A model generated the notes under the pieces. That model was not told where the DNA came from, did no database searches, and was given only the letters and a program-made list of their open reading frames with translations. A DNA stretch of 64,000 nucleotides, taken from positions 1-64,000 of the forward strand of contig JBKHAN010000006.1 in assembly GCA_046542845.1 (NCBI GenBank). The letters run 5' to 3'. Made by a program: the position numbers and the translations under genes. Position 1 is the first letter of the stretch; each line of letters starts with the position of its first letter. This DNA is from SKKC01 sp046542845 (lineage in GTDB: Bacteria; Spirochaetota; Spirochaetia; DSM-27196; SKKC01). Below are positions 27,879-36,634 of the stretch, one piece after another.

Positions 27879-30400
27879 TTGGTATTACCTGCGCCACTCG
27901 CTGCAAGCTCGAGAGTCTTGTCCTCTTTTTTCCGCGGTCCCTGCCTGAATGCGATAGAACCGTTTCGCAGATAGACGATTATGTGATCTCCAAGCTCAAA
28001 GCGGCCCTTGAGGATCTCCATAGCCAGGGGGTCCTCTATTTCGCGCTGTATCGTGCGGCGCAGCGGCCGTGCACCATACTTCGCCTCGTAGCCCTGGTCG
28101 ATCAGGTAGTCCTTTGCGCTGCGCTTTACCTCGAGAATCAGTTCCTTCTCCACAAGTCGCGTCTGAACCTCTGCCAACTCGAACTCGAGTATGCTCCGCA
28201 CGTGGTCGCGGGAAAGGCTGTGGAATACGACGATTTCGTCGACCCGGTTCACGAACTCCGGCCTGAAAAACCGCTTCAGTTCGTTCATTGCAGACGCCTT
28301 GATCTCCCGATAGTCAAGCAGCGCGTCGTCTCCGCTGTGAAAACCGACCATGCTGTCACGACTGATTTCCCGCGCGCCCGCGTTGCTTGTCATGATCAGG
28401 ATCGTGTTCCGGAAACTGACCTTATGTCCGAGATTGTCCTGCAGCTCCCCTTCTTCGAGAACCTGAAGCAGAAGATTGAACACGTCAGGGTGAGCCTTTT
28501 CGATTTCGTCGAGCAGAACAACACTGTAGGGCTTCCGGCGGATTCGCTCGGTCAGCAGTCCACCTTCTTCGTACCCGACGTAGCCCGGAGGGGCACCGAC
28601 GAGGCGGCTTACATTGTGCTTCTCCATGAAGTCGCTCATATCGATACGCACCAGCGCGTCGGCACTACCAAACATGAACTCCGCAAGCGTTTTTGCGAGC
28701 AGCGTCTTCCCTACACCCGTAGGGCCGAGAAAGACAAAGCCTCCCATGGGCCTGTTTGGCGAACTGAGACCCGTTCGACTGCGACGGATCGAACTGGCAA
28801 CAACCTGAATCGCGTCGTTCTGACCGATCACCCGCTTATGCAGTTCGTCCTCAACGTGGAGAAGCTTCTCCTGTTCAGTCTGGGCAATACGCTGAAGCGG
28901 AATGCCGGTGATATCCGATATGACGTAATGTATATCTTCCGCGTCGACCACGTTGTGTTCGGTCTTGAGCGTTACTTTCCACTCGGTGCGCATTGCTTCC
29001 ACGCGTTCTTTCAGCTCGCGCACCTGATCGCGCACGGCTGCCGCCCGCTCGTAATTCTGGCTGTTCACCAGTGCCAGTTTTTCCTGAGTCAGCTTTTCTA
29101 TCGTCTGCTCGAGTTCGGTCAGCTCAGTCGGCCGGACACTGTTATGTATTCTCTTGCGGCTCCCCGCTTCGTCGATCAGGTCTATGGCCTTATCCGGAAG
29201 GTAGCGATCGGTAATGTAGCGCCGTGAAAGCATCGCGCTGACCTCAAGAGACCCAGGGGTGTAGCTGACGTTATGGTGATCTTCGTACTGCTGTTTAATA
29301 CCCCGGAGGATCTCGACAGTCTCCTCGACACTGGGTTCCTCCACGAAAATGGTCTGAAAGCGCCGTTCGAGTGCAGCGTCCTTTTCCACGTACTTTCGGT
29401 ACTCGTTCAGGGTAGTCGCCCCGATACACTGTATCTCGCCGCGGGAAAGCGCGGGTTTCAACATGTTGGAGGCATCGATGGCACCTTCGGCCCCGCCTGC
29501 TCCAATGATTGTATGAAGCTCGTCAATAAAGAGAATGATATTTCCGGCGTTCGCAATTTCCTTCATGACGCGCTTGAGTCGCTCCTCGAACTCGCCGCGG
29601 TATTTCGTGCCGGCAATGAGCGATGCGAGATCGAGCGTAAGCACGCGCTTACCCGCAAGCACTTCCGGAGCGCTGCCGTCGATAATCTGCAGCGCGAGTC
29701 CTTCTACAATGGCGGTTTTTCCCACGCCGGGCTCGCCGATCAGAACGGGATTGTTCTTGCTTCTCCGCGCGAGAATCTGAATGACGCGTTGTATCTCCCG
29801 TGATCGTCCAACGACAGGGTCGAGCTTACCGCCGCTCGCGTAGGCGGTCAGGTCCCGCGCAAACTCGTCGAGCGTCGGGGTATTTCTTTTCTGTCCGGAG
29901 CTGCCCGCTTTACGTTTGCCCTGCTGGGACGAACGGGCGCCCGCGGAGCTCGTCGCTGGTGACGTCCCGGAGAGCTCTGCAATTTCCTGTCGCAGGCGGT
30001 CCACGTTCACATCAAAATCAGAGAGAATTCGAGCGGTTTCCCCGTCTTCTTCTCTGGCACAGGCAAGAAGCAGATGCTCCGTTCCTATGTATTCGTGGCC
30101 AAGGAGTCGAGCTTCTTCCGCCGAGTCCTCAAGCACCTTTTTTCCTCGGGGAGACGGTGGAACGTCGCCGAGAATAAACCCGCTCTTCTTTCGGGGAATC
30201 GATTTCTCGAGCTCGATCTGCATTTTGGCTGGATCGACAATGCACTTCTGGAGAGCTTTGTACCCAAGCCCTCCTCCTTCTTTCAGCAGGGCCAGAACAA
30301 TGTGTTCAGGCAATAACTGATCGGAGTGGAAGCGTTTCGCCTCATCTTGAGCAAGTATGGTAAGTACCTTCTGTGCTCGCTGCGTAAGTCCTTTGAACAT
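27875..30400 (-). CDS. clpC: ATP-dependent Clp protease ATPase ClpC
   Basis: A two-ring AAA+ unfoldase of 841 residues that feeds substrates to ClpP. It has two N-terminal Clp repeats (1-145), first Walker A G-E-P-G-V-G-K-T (222-229), a UVR-like middle segment (N-Y-E-R-A-A-A-V-R-D-Q-V), second Walker A G-P-T-G-V-G-K-T, and the ClpP-contact loop V-G-F. In Gram-positives ClpC takes arginine-phosphorylated proteins through McsB; here mcsA and mcsB lie just upstream, but McsB looks inactive. The 106-base gap after mcsB may hold its own promoter; a 6-bp inverted repeat (ATGAAC/GTTCAT, 30475-30495) lies there. GGGAG precedes the ATG. Confidence 0.96.
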   Translation of the reverse strand: MFKGLTQRAQKVLTILAQDEAKRFHSDQLLPEHIVLALLKEGGGLGYKALQKCIVDPAKMQIELEKSIPRKKSGFILGDVPPSPRGKKVLEDSAEEARLLGHEYIGTEHLLLACAREEDGETARILSDFDVNVDRLRQEIAELSGTSPATSSAGARSSQQGKRKAGSSGQKRNTPTLDEFARDLTAYASGGKLDPVVGRSREIQRVIQILARRSKNNPVLIGEPGVGKTAIVEGLALQIIDGSAPEVLAGKRVLTLDLASLIAGTKYRGEFEERLKRVMKEIANAGNIILFIDELHTIIGAGGAEGAIDASNMLKPALSRGEIQCIGATTLNEYRKYVEKDAALERRFQTIFVEEPSVEETVEILRGIKQQYEDHHNVSYTPGSLEVSAMLSRRYITDRYLPDKAIDLIDEAGSRKRIHNSVRPTELTELEQTIEKLTQEKLALVNSQNYERAAAVRDQVRELKERVEAMRTEWKVTLKTEHNVVDAEDIHYVISDITGIPLQRIAQTEQEKLLHVEDELHKRVIGQNDAIQVVASSIRRSRTGLSSPNRPMGGFVFLGPTGVGKTLLAKTLAEFMFGSADALVRIDMSDFMEKHNVSRLVGAPPGYVGYEEGGLLTERIRRKPYSVVLLDEIEKAHPDVFNLLLQVLEEGELQDNLGHKVSFRNTILIMTSNAGAREISRDSMVGFHSGDDALLDYREIKASAMNELKRFFRPEFVNRVDEIVVFHSLSRDHVRSILEFELAEVQTRLVEKELILEVKRSAKDYLIDQGYEAKYGARPLRRTIQREIEDPLAMEILKGRFELGDHIIVYLRNGSIAFRQGPRKKEDKTLELAASGAGNTN

Positions 30401-30506
30401 AGCGCTTGGCTCCCTTTGCTGACTATTCCGGTCTACCCGCCGTAATAACCATACATCTGTATCTATTCGTTTTCATGAACTACGAGGTCGTTCATAGTCC
30501 GTACAA

Positions 30507-31577
30507 TCACAGCAATCTGCGCACCAGTTCCGCCCGATGTGCAGCGACCATGCTGTCGGTAATACCAGACCTGTCCCCCCGGGTTCCGGTAGCACCGCCT
30601 TCAGCTGCAATTACTCGTAATATATGGTTTTTCTGTACCTCAAACAACAAGGGCGTGAACTGATCTGCGCGCATGCCCTCGATCATCCCCGTTGCCGCTC
30701 CGACGCGAAGCCACAGCACCGTACGAAGCGCTTCCTCGGTCTCGAGGGACGTTACCGTCTCCACGTTCCGTCGTGCCTCGTGAATACGAGTGCAGAACTC
30801 GGAATCGGGGCGTTCCATCAGGATCTCCCGGTTTTCGCGTTCGGCCTGAACGAGCTCTCCGGTTACGGCTTCAAGCTCACGGATCGCAGTTTCCTCGCTC
30901 TTGCCGTAATGCCCCTCGTCGGAAACCTGGTAAACCGATCCGAGACTCTTTTCGGTCGTCGATGCGAACCGCTTCACGCGAAAGCCGGACTCCTGCACCT
31001 GCGCGAGGGTGGAACGGAGCTGCCCGGTTTCCGTCAATGCAGGGACATGAACGAGGGTTCCGCAACGCATGCCGGTCCCGCACGAAGTGATATCGCTCGT
31101 AAGGTAGCCGAAATTCATGTCGACCGCGAACCGCAGCGATTCGTCGAGTTGCTCCTCAAGACTGCGAACATCGGACAGAACCGACTGCGGCTGCATACCG
31201 GTTCGCAGGCCTGTAACCTGAATGTGATCAATCCCGTTCACAATGACCGTTACTCGCTGATCGTTGCGAACGCAGAGCAGCAGGGGCTGATCGTGCATGA
31301 GATCACGTGGCAGTATGTTCCGCTCGACGAGATATGTACGTTCTTCGGGCCGGGCCGACTGGATATCGATGTGTCTGAATGCGGGCTTCGGTGCCACGTC
31401 GGCGAGGAGCGGCACAATACGAACGCGCAGCTCCTGGCGGTCTTTTTCGCTCATTCGCTGGGGAAACGGCAATCCGGCGAGATTCCTTGCGAGCCTGACT
31501 CGCGTGGAAATAACCACGTCGTCGTCCGGTCCCGATCCGGAAAACCACGCGGGCTCCCCGAAAACGGACTCAGGCAT
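30507..31577 (-). CDS. mcsB: McsB-like protein with degenerate arginine-kinase active site
   Basis: A 356-residue guanidino-phosphotransferase homologue. S-T-R-V-R-L-A-R-N (24-32), F-G-Y-L-T (156-160) and G-T-G-M-R (167-171) align well with McsB. Catalytic positions do not: the N-E-E-D-H motif is N-G-I-D-H (114-118), so both Glu are lost, and the catalytic Cys of L-T-x-C-P-T-N is Asp162 (L-T-S-D-I-T-S), with a Cys four residues on. One expected Glu (about 209) remains. The R-D-x-x-R phospho-arginine site is reduced to A-A-H-R. It probably lacks kinase activity and may act as an adaptor. ATG 31577 overlaps the mcsA stop by eight bases. Confidence 0.88.
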   Translation of the reverse strand: MPESVFGEPAWFSGSGPDDDVVISTRVRLARNLAGLPFPQRMSEKDRQELRVRIVPLLADVAPKPAFRHIDIQSARPEERTYLVERNILPRDLMHDQPLLLCVRNDQRVTVIVNGIDHIQVTGLRTGMQPQSVLSDVRSLEEQLDESLRFAVDMNFGYLTSDITSCGTGMRCGTLVHVPALTETGQLRSTLAQVQESGFRVKRFASTTEKSLGSVYQVSDEGHYGKSEETAIRELEAVTGELVQAERENREILMERPDSEFCTRIHEARRNVETVTSLETEEALRTVLWLRVGAATGMIEGMRADQFTPLLFEVQKNHILRVIAAEGGATGTRGDRSGITDSMVAAHRAELVRRLL

Positions 31578-32088
31578 ACGGTTGCTCACTCGAATCGACC
31601 TCCAGGCGCTGCATATCTTCTCGAATGCGCGCCGCTGCTTCGAAATCCTCCGCTGCCACAGCGGCTTCCAGCTGATCGCGAAGCTGTTCGCGCACAACAA
31701 AAATACGGCGGAGCGTATCCACCCGTCGCGGCAGCCTGCCCGTGTAGCTGACGCTCTGTTCGCCAGGGCTCAACAGCTGGCGTATGCCGGACGAGAAGGC
31801 TGCATAACAGGATGGACACCCGGCGCGCCGGGTCCGGCGTATTTCTCCGAAAGAAGTGCCACACTGGCGACACCTGCTTTCATCCATCCTCCGCCTCAGG
31901 CGATTGTTTCCGTGCAGGAGCGCCTGGTAGAGCTCGTTGAGGACCGGGACACCGTGCTGTTGTGTGTGCACGCCCAGCTTCCCTGCACATTCGCTACAGA
32001 GCTGGTAGGAATTTCTGGATGATCCTGCTGCGACAGAAATCTGTATAACTGCGTCCTGCTTTCCACATTGCTGACACCGACTCTGCAT
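31570..32088 (-). CDS. mcsA: McsA-like zinc-finger/UVR protein
   Basis: A 172-residue partner of McsB. Two zinc-binding clusters of paired CxxC motifs are intact (C-Q-Q-C and C-S-E-C; C-R-Q-C and C-P-S-C). The C-terminal UVR helix pair reads L-E-A-A-V-A-A-E-D-F-E-A-A-A-R-I-R-E-D-M. In Bacillus and Staphylococcus McsA activates McsB and contacts ClpC. Its full conservation beside a degenerate McsB suggests that an McsA-McsB-ClpC complex persists in some form. It starts 40 bases after lolE and overlaps mcsB by eight bases; no CtsR gene is present. Confidence 0.9.
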   Translation of the reverse strand: MQSRCQQCGKQDAVIQISVAAGSSRNSYQLCSECAGKLGVHTQQHGVPVLNELYQALLHGNNRLRRRMDESRCRQCGTSFGEIRRTRRAGCPSCYAAFSSGIRQLLSPGEQSVSYTGRLPRRVDTLRRIFVVREQLRDQLEAAVAAEDFEAAARIREDMQRLEVDSSEQPYA

Positions 32089-32128
32089 TGCCCCATTCTA
32101 CCTCAATCCGGTGTAAAAGATCAGCCCG

Positions 32129-33484
32129 TCAGTGCTTTCTTAATGTCTCAAGCGGTCGAATTTTCGCGGCTCGCCTCGCAGGAATTACCGACGAAACGGT
32201 CGCGAGGGTAACGGCAAGCGCGCCGGCGGCTACGGTTGCCGCTGCGTTGACGCGAATCGGGATCTCCTCGAGGTAGAAGTCGCTCGATATAATATCCAGC
32301 GCACCGACCGGAGCGAAACCAAGAGGGGTTAAAAACAGGTCTATGAGACGGGCACACACGGCAATGATACGTTCGAGCAGAACCAGAAGCTCATTTACGT
32401 GCACTGCCAGCGCGAGTCCGAACACGATACCAAGGAGCGTGCCAATCGCACCGATCAGAAATCCGGCCGACATGAACATGAGCCGTATATCGGACGGGGA
32501 GGCACCGAGACTCTTCAGGATCGCGAGCTCTTCGCGCTTCTCGATACTGAGCGTAGCGAGGGTCGAGGCGATGTTTACCCCGGCGACACACACGATGATA
32601 AACATGACGAAGACAAGCAGGTTTCGTGTAGCGACAAAGCTCATGTACTGCGAGCGCTCAAGCGCGAACCAGTCCTGCAGCGTCCACCCGTCCGGCAACC
32701 GCCCGTCGATGCTGCGAATGACCTCTTCGCCGTCGCCCTCACCTCGAAAAAGCGGGTTTGGTATCCCGAAAGGATCGCTGACCTTGACCGTAACGCGCGA
32801 GGAGGAACTCTCCGGTGAGAGCACGCGCCGACCTCGCTCGTACGCGGTAAAAACCCATAGACGATCCAGGTCCTGATACCCGGTGGAAACGATACCCGAT
32901 ACAACGAAGGTGGAGACCCGCGGGAAGACTCGGTCGGGCCCAATGGTACGCACCGTGAGCAACCGCATGGTATCACCGGTCGACAGCTCGAGACGACGCG
33001 CCATATCCCTCCCGATTACCGCGTTCCGAGGGCTGCTCAGGTCGAACTGCCCCTCGTCAAGACGAATCAAGCGGCGAAACTCGGTATCGCGCTCCCACAA
33101 CTCCGGACTCACTCCCCGCACCGTCGCCCCTGCCCGCCCGCCGTCGCTGTAGGCCAGCGCAAGTCCCTGTATCTCCGCGTACGCGAGTTCGACGCCCGGA
33201 ACCGACGCCAGTTCCCCGGCTATACGGTCAAAAGCTTCTGCATCCGCGGAAAACCGGGGGCGAGCCTGTACATGGCCGGTACCTGTTTCAATGAATCGCT
33301 CGGCAATGCCGAGTATCATTCCTTCGGCGACCTGAAGGACGAGGATCAAAGGCAGCAGACTCAGGGCTATACCGAGCACGGCGGTTCGAACGCGCCGCAC
33401 ACCGCCCCGCCCTCCCCCTATGAACCTGTAGCCGACAAACAGAGAGACCGGTCGAATGTGGGAAAACAGATTCCTTTTCTTCAT
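32129..33484 (-). CDS. lolE: LolE-like ABC permease
   Basis: One of two MacB/LolCE-type permeases flanking LolD. Its 451 residues give one N-terminal helix (about 33-55), a large periplasmic domain (60-290) and three C-terminal helices, with E-K-R-E-E-L-A-I-L-K-S-L-G-A-S and A-R-R-A-A-K-I-R-P-L-E at the cytosolic ends, as in LolC/LolE. The complex pulls lipoproteins from the inner membrane towards the outer membrane. Its start overlaps the lolD stop by four bases. LolC versus LolE naming rests on gene order only. Confidence 0.88.
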   Translation of the reverse strand: MKKRNLFSHIRPVSLFVGYRFIGGGRGGVRRVRTAVLGIALSLLPLILVLQVAEGMILGIAERFIETGTGHVQARPRFSADAEAFDRIAGELASVPGVELAYAEIQGLALAYSDGGRAGATVRGVSPELWERDTEFRRLIRLDEGQFDLSSPRNAVIGRDMARRLELSTGDTMRLLTVRTIGPDRVFPRVSTFVVSGIVSTGYQDLDRLWVFTAYERGRRVLSPESSSSRVTVKVSDPFGIPNPLFRGEGDGEEVIRSIDGRLPDGWTLQDWFALERSQYMSFVATRNLLVFVMFIIVCVAGVNIASTLATLSIEKREELAILKSLGASPSDIRLMFMSAGFLIGAIGTLLGIVFGLALAVHVNELLVLLERIIAVCARLIDLFLTPLGFAPVGALDIISSDFYLEEIPIRVNAAATVAAGALAVTLATVSSVIPARRAAKIRPLETLRKH

Positions 33485-34185
33485 GCGCGTTCGATGCAGC
33501 CTTTGGACAGCCGGAACGTCTGGTCGCAGCGTCCGGCAAGTTCCTGATCGTGCGTAACAAGGAGAAGCGTCGCACCGACCTCGTCTACCAGTTCGAACAT
33601 TAACGATTCAACGATACGACTGTTTTTTTCGTCCAGATTGCCCGTCGGCTCGTCCGCAAGCAGGAGCCCGGGGCTGTTCATAAGCGCTCTCGCGAGCGCA
33701 ACCCTCTGCCGCTCGCCTCCGCTGAGCCGCGACGGTTCATGATCCTCGCGGTCCTCCAGTCCAACCCGACGCAAAAGTTCCCGAGCCCGTGTTCGAGCCG
33801 CGTGCGTTTCCATTCCAGCGACTCGTCCGGGAAGCATGACGTTCTCAAGCGCGGTGAAGTCTCTCAGCAGATAGTGAAACTGATACACCAGCCCGACCGA
33901 GCGGCGTCTGTACTCGGTAAGATCGGACTCGGAGGCGTGCGAGACGTGATGTCCGTCGCAGCGGACCGAGCCGGATGAGGGCATGTCGAGACCGGATATG
34001 AGGTTCAAAAGCGTACTCTTGCCGCTGCCGCTCTCGCCGGTAATACCGACGGTTGACGCGTAATCTATCGACATATGCACATCGTGGAGAATGGTAAGAT
34101 TCTCCACTCCGCTTCGATAGTGCTTGTATACAGACTCGAGTACGACGTGCCCGTCGGTTCCGCGCTCGTTTGTTATTCTGTCCAT
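33481..34185 (-). CDS. lolD: lipoprotein-releasing ABC ATPase LolD
   Basis: The ATPase of the lipoprotein release complex, 234 residues. Walker A is G-E-S-G-S-G-K-S-T, the signature R-L-S-G-G-E-R-Q-R-V-A, Walker B L-L-L-A-D-E-P-T-G-N-L-D and the switch His in V-T-H-D-Q-E-L-A. A-D-E-P-T-G-N-L-D is the usual form of the MacB/LolD branch. The ATG shares one base with the lolC stop (TAATG) and the stop overlaps lolE by four bases, so the three proteins are co-translated. Confidence 0.94.
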   Translation of the reverse strand: MDRITNERGTDGHVVLESVYKHYRSGVENLTILHDVHMSIDYASTVGITGESGSGKSTLLNLISGLDMPSSGSVRCDGHHVSHASESDLTEYRRRSVGLVYQFHYLLRDFTALENVMLPGRVAGMETHAARTRARELLRRVGLEDREDHEPSRLSGGERQRVALARALMNSPGLLLADEPTGNLDEKNSRIVESLMFELVDEVGATLLLVTHDQELAGRCDQTFRLSKGCIERA

Positions 34186-35495
34186 TATTCATCCCTCAGC
34201 ACGTCTGCGGGCCGTACGCGGCTGGCCCGCAGGCTGGCCATCCAGGCTGCGGTCACCGATGCCACAATCGCAAACAGAACGATTCCAAAGACTTCGAAGA
34301 AGAAAAGTTCGACCGGTATATCCCGAAGAAAGAACATCGTCGAGGCAAAGCCGCGGTTAAAGGGTGCCGATAGCCCGAGGCTACGTTCGAGCAGACCGAC
34401 GAAACCCATAAAAAAAGATTCGGCAAACGAGACAATGCCATTCACATGCTGCGAGACAAGCAACCCTATGAGCAGCCCCGATGCCGAACCAATCGATCCA
34501 ATCACAAAACCCTCGATTACGAACACCGCCTGAACGTCTGCCGGTGCAGCTCCCATACCTTTGAGTATGGCAATCTCGTCCGAGCGTTCGTGTACGCTTC
34601 GCCGCAGGCTCTGATAGATGTTCGCACCAACGACGACGAAAATCAGCCCCAGCAGCGCGGTCATAATGAGCTTTTCGGTCCTGAGTGCACTGAACATGGA
34701 ACGGTTATATTCCCGCCAGCTGCGAATCCCTGTCGCGGCACCCTCCGGCAACAGGCGCTCGATTCCATCGCGGGCCTGTCGGTCGCCGAAGCGGTCTGCA
34801 AGCTTGATGCCGATAAAGCGGTCCTCAGAGCCGACCGCAAAGAGCTCCGCTGCAGTGTCAAGGCTTATGAAAGCAAGACTCAGATCGTACTCGTAAAAAC
34901 CGGTGCGAAAGCTCCCGACAACCTCGAGTGATGCCTCGCGGGGGGCGCGTCCACCCCCACGCGACTCACCAAGCGTTATGACGGGTACTTCGTCCCCGAT
35001 CCGCACTCCGAGGGCTCTCCGTAATTCTTCTCCGAGCAGCACGGTGCCGGTACGGTCAAAGTCCAGCGTTCCGCTTACACGCTCGACGGTCGCCGCAAAA
35101 CCCGAGTCGCGCTCAAGGACATCCGCCGGCAGCCCGCGGAATGAAACTCCGCGGGTGGTTTCGAAGAACCCGTGCACGATCCCTTCGAGGTCAGCCACCG
35201 GGGTCGCCGAGAGCACTCCGGGTACGTCTGCGATCTCGTCCTCGGTCAGGTCATGATCCGCAAGCGAGCTTCCGTACGCCCGCAGGTGGTAACTGTTGAC
35301 CTCGAGCATCGCTTCTATCGTTCCCAGCTGAAATCCGTTCATTATGCTCAGAATAATGACAAGCGCCGCTACCCCGGCCGCGATCCCGAGTACGCTCAGG
35401 CGTGAGGCTGTGTTTCCGTCGCTTTCGCGGCGCGACTGTATATGACGGCCCGACACAAGCAGAAGCCAGCGCAGGCGATTAAAAGACGCGTTCAC
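34185..35495 (-). CDS. lolC: LolC-like ABC permease
   Basis: The second permease of the lipoprotein release system, 436 residues, with one N-terminal helix (A-A-G-V-A-A-L-V-I-I-L-S-I-M-N-G-F), a periplasmic domain and three C-terminal helices ending A-S-L-R-A-S-R-V-R-P-A-D. H-E-R-S-D-E-I-A-I-L-K-G-M-G-A is the conserved cytosolic loop. The start is read as GTG 35495 because AGGGAGAGG lies six bases before it; a longer frame adds 13 polar residues. It overlaps the stop of the upstream YD-repeat gene by 17 bases. Confidence 0.9.
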   Translation of the reverse strand: MNASFNRLRWLLLVSGRHIQSRRESDGNTASRLSVLGIAAGVAALVIILSIMNGFQLGTIEAMLEVNSYHLRAYGSSLADHDLTEDEIADVPGVLSATPVADLEGIVHGFFETTRGVSFRGLPADVLERDSGFAATVERVSGTLDFDRTGTVLLGEELRRALGVRIGDEVPVITLGESRGGGRAPREASLEVVGSFRTGFYEYDLSLAFISLDTAAELFAVGSEDRFIGIKLADRFGDRQARDGIERLLPEGAATGIRSWREYNRSMFSALRTEKLIMTALLGLIFVVVGANIYQSLRRSVHERSDEIAILKGMGAAPADVQAVFVIEGFVIGSIGSASGLLIGLLVSQHVNGIVSFAESFFMGFVGLLERSLGLSAPFNRGFASTMFFLRDIPVELFFFEVFGIVLFAIVASVTAAWMASLRASRVRPADVLRDE

Positions 35496-36630
35496 GGACA
35501 ACCTCTCCCTGTTCCAGAACCGCTTCACGGACACGTCGGCCCTCCCGAAACTCTATGCGCAGCGCGGGCTCACCGTCGACGTACCGCGTCTCAAGCGTGG
35601 TTTCATCCTCTGAATGCTCGCGGAGGACGATCGGAACGCCGTCACGTGAACGCAGTGACCGGACAAGCTCTCCATCGTCTGAATAGGTAAACAGCTGCAG
35701 TTCGCTCGACCCGTCGCTGCGCTCAAGTTCTTCCCTCACCAGCAGGTCGTCTTCGTACAACATACGCTGCTCGGAGACCGTTTCTCCGTCGCGATCCGTA
35801 CGCCGCGCGATCACGCGACCTTCCGGGTCAAACCGCAGGGTCTCGGTTGTCGACTCTTCGGCGTCGAATCGCATCTGTTCTTCGAGAACCGGGCCGGTGC
35901 GATCCCCTCCCGCACGCCACGCCAGTCGCTCCTCCTCGTACAACTCACCGTCCCTGTACACCTCAACCCTGACCAGACGCGAATCATCGTTATACCGAAT
36001 AAACAGGTCTTCCCGGCCGTCAAAATGCCACTCCTCTACCAGGCGTTCACCGTAAAACATATACTCGCTCGAGCGTTGAAGCCCGGACTCGTACAAGCGG
36101 GTCACCGACCGTAACCTGCCGTCGGTCCGGTATCGATACAGCTCCCGGTACGATTCGTCCGGGTTCCGGTGTTCTGTTCGCACCTCAAGGAGACGCGAGT
36201 CGACGTACCGGTAGCGCCGCTCTTCGCGCAGACCATCCGAGTCGTGGACCACAACACGATCGACAAGCCCTCCTCCCGTGTAGAGACGCTCGATATACCC
36301 GTCTTCCTGTATCTCGCGTTCCCGGATACGCCGACCATTCCGGATATCGATGACGCTTTGTGCCTCGGGCCCGTCAGGGCCTTCGAGCACGCGCTCGAAG
36401 CGTTGCGTCGAGTCGCCCGGCGCGGTCTCACTGGAAATTCGCAGGACGTAGGGAACCTGGTCCACCGGCGGGCGTTCAGACGAAACCGCTCCAATCTGCT
36501 CGAGCGTCATGCCGACAGCGTTCGATCGATACAGTCCTTCGGACAGAGCGGACAGCGGCAGTACCGCCCCGAATACAACGGATACGCACAACGCGGTGAA
36601 TGCAATCGCAGATCTGCCCGGTATGATCAT
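35479..36630 (-). CDS. secreted YD-repeat protein, unknown function
   Basis: A 383-residue exported protein. From ATG 36630 there is a clear signal peptide (I-A-F-T-A-L-C-V-S-V-V-F-G-A-V-L), ending near A-L-S-E-G. The rest is a ladder of charged beta strands of the YD type, such as R-Y-R-Y-V-D-S-R-L-L-E-V, R-Y-R-T-D-G-R-L-R-S and L-R-F-D-P-E-G-R-V-I-A. It resembles the protein at 12976-13923. It begins four bases after ftsY and overlaps lolC by 17 bases, so it is embedded in an envelope-biogenesis array. Function is unknown; an outer-membrane or periplasmic scaffold is possible. Confidence 0.75.
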   Translation of the reverse strand: MIIPGRSAIAFTALCVSVVFGAVLPLSALSEGLYRSNAVGMTLEQIGAVSSERPPVDQVPYVLRISSETAPGDSTQRFERVLEGPDGPEAQSVIDIRNGRRIREREIQEDGYIERLYTGGGLVDRVVVHDSDGLREERRYRYVDSRLLEVRTEHRNPDESYRELYRYRTDGRLRSVTRLYESGLQRSSEYMFYGERLVEEWHFDGREDLFIRYNDDSRLVRVEVYRDGELYEEERLAWRAGGDRTGPVLEEQMRFDAEESTTETLRFDPEGRVIARRTDRDGETVSEQRMLYEDDLLVREELERSDGSSELQLFTYSDDGELVRSLRSRDGVPIVLREHSEDETTLETRYVDGEPALRIEFREGRRVREAVLEQGEVVRERVF

Positions 36631-36634
36631 AAGA

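Noticed and set aside
27848..29227. Rightward open frame over clpC
   Set aside because: Antisense shadow of a well-conserved AAA+ protein.
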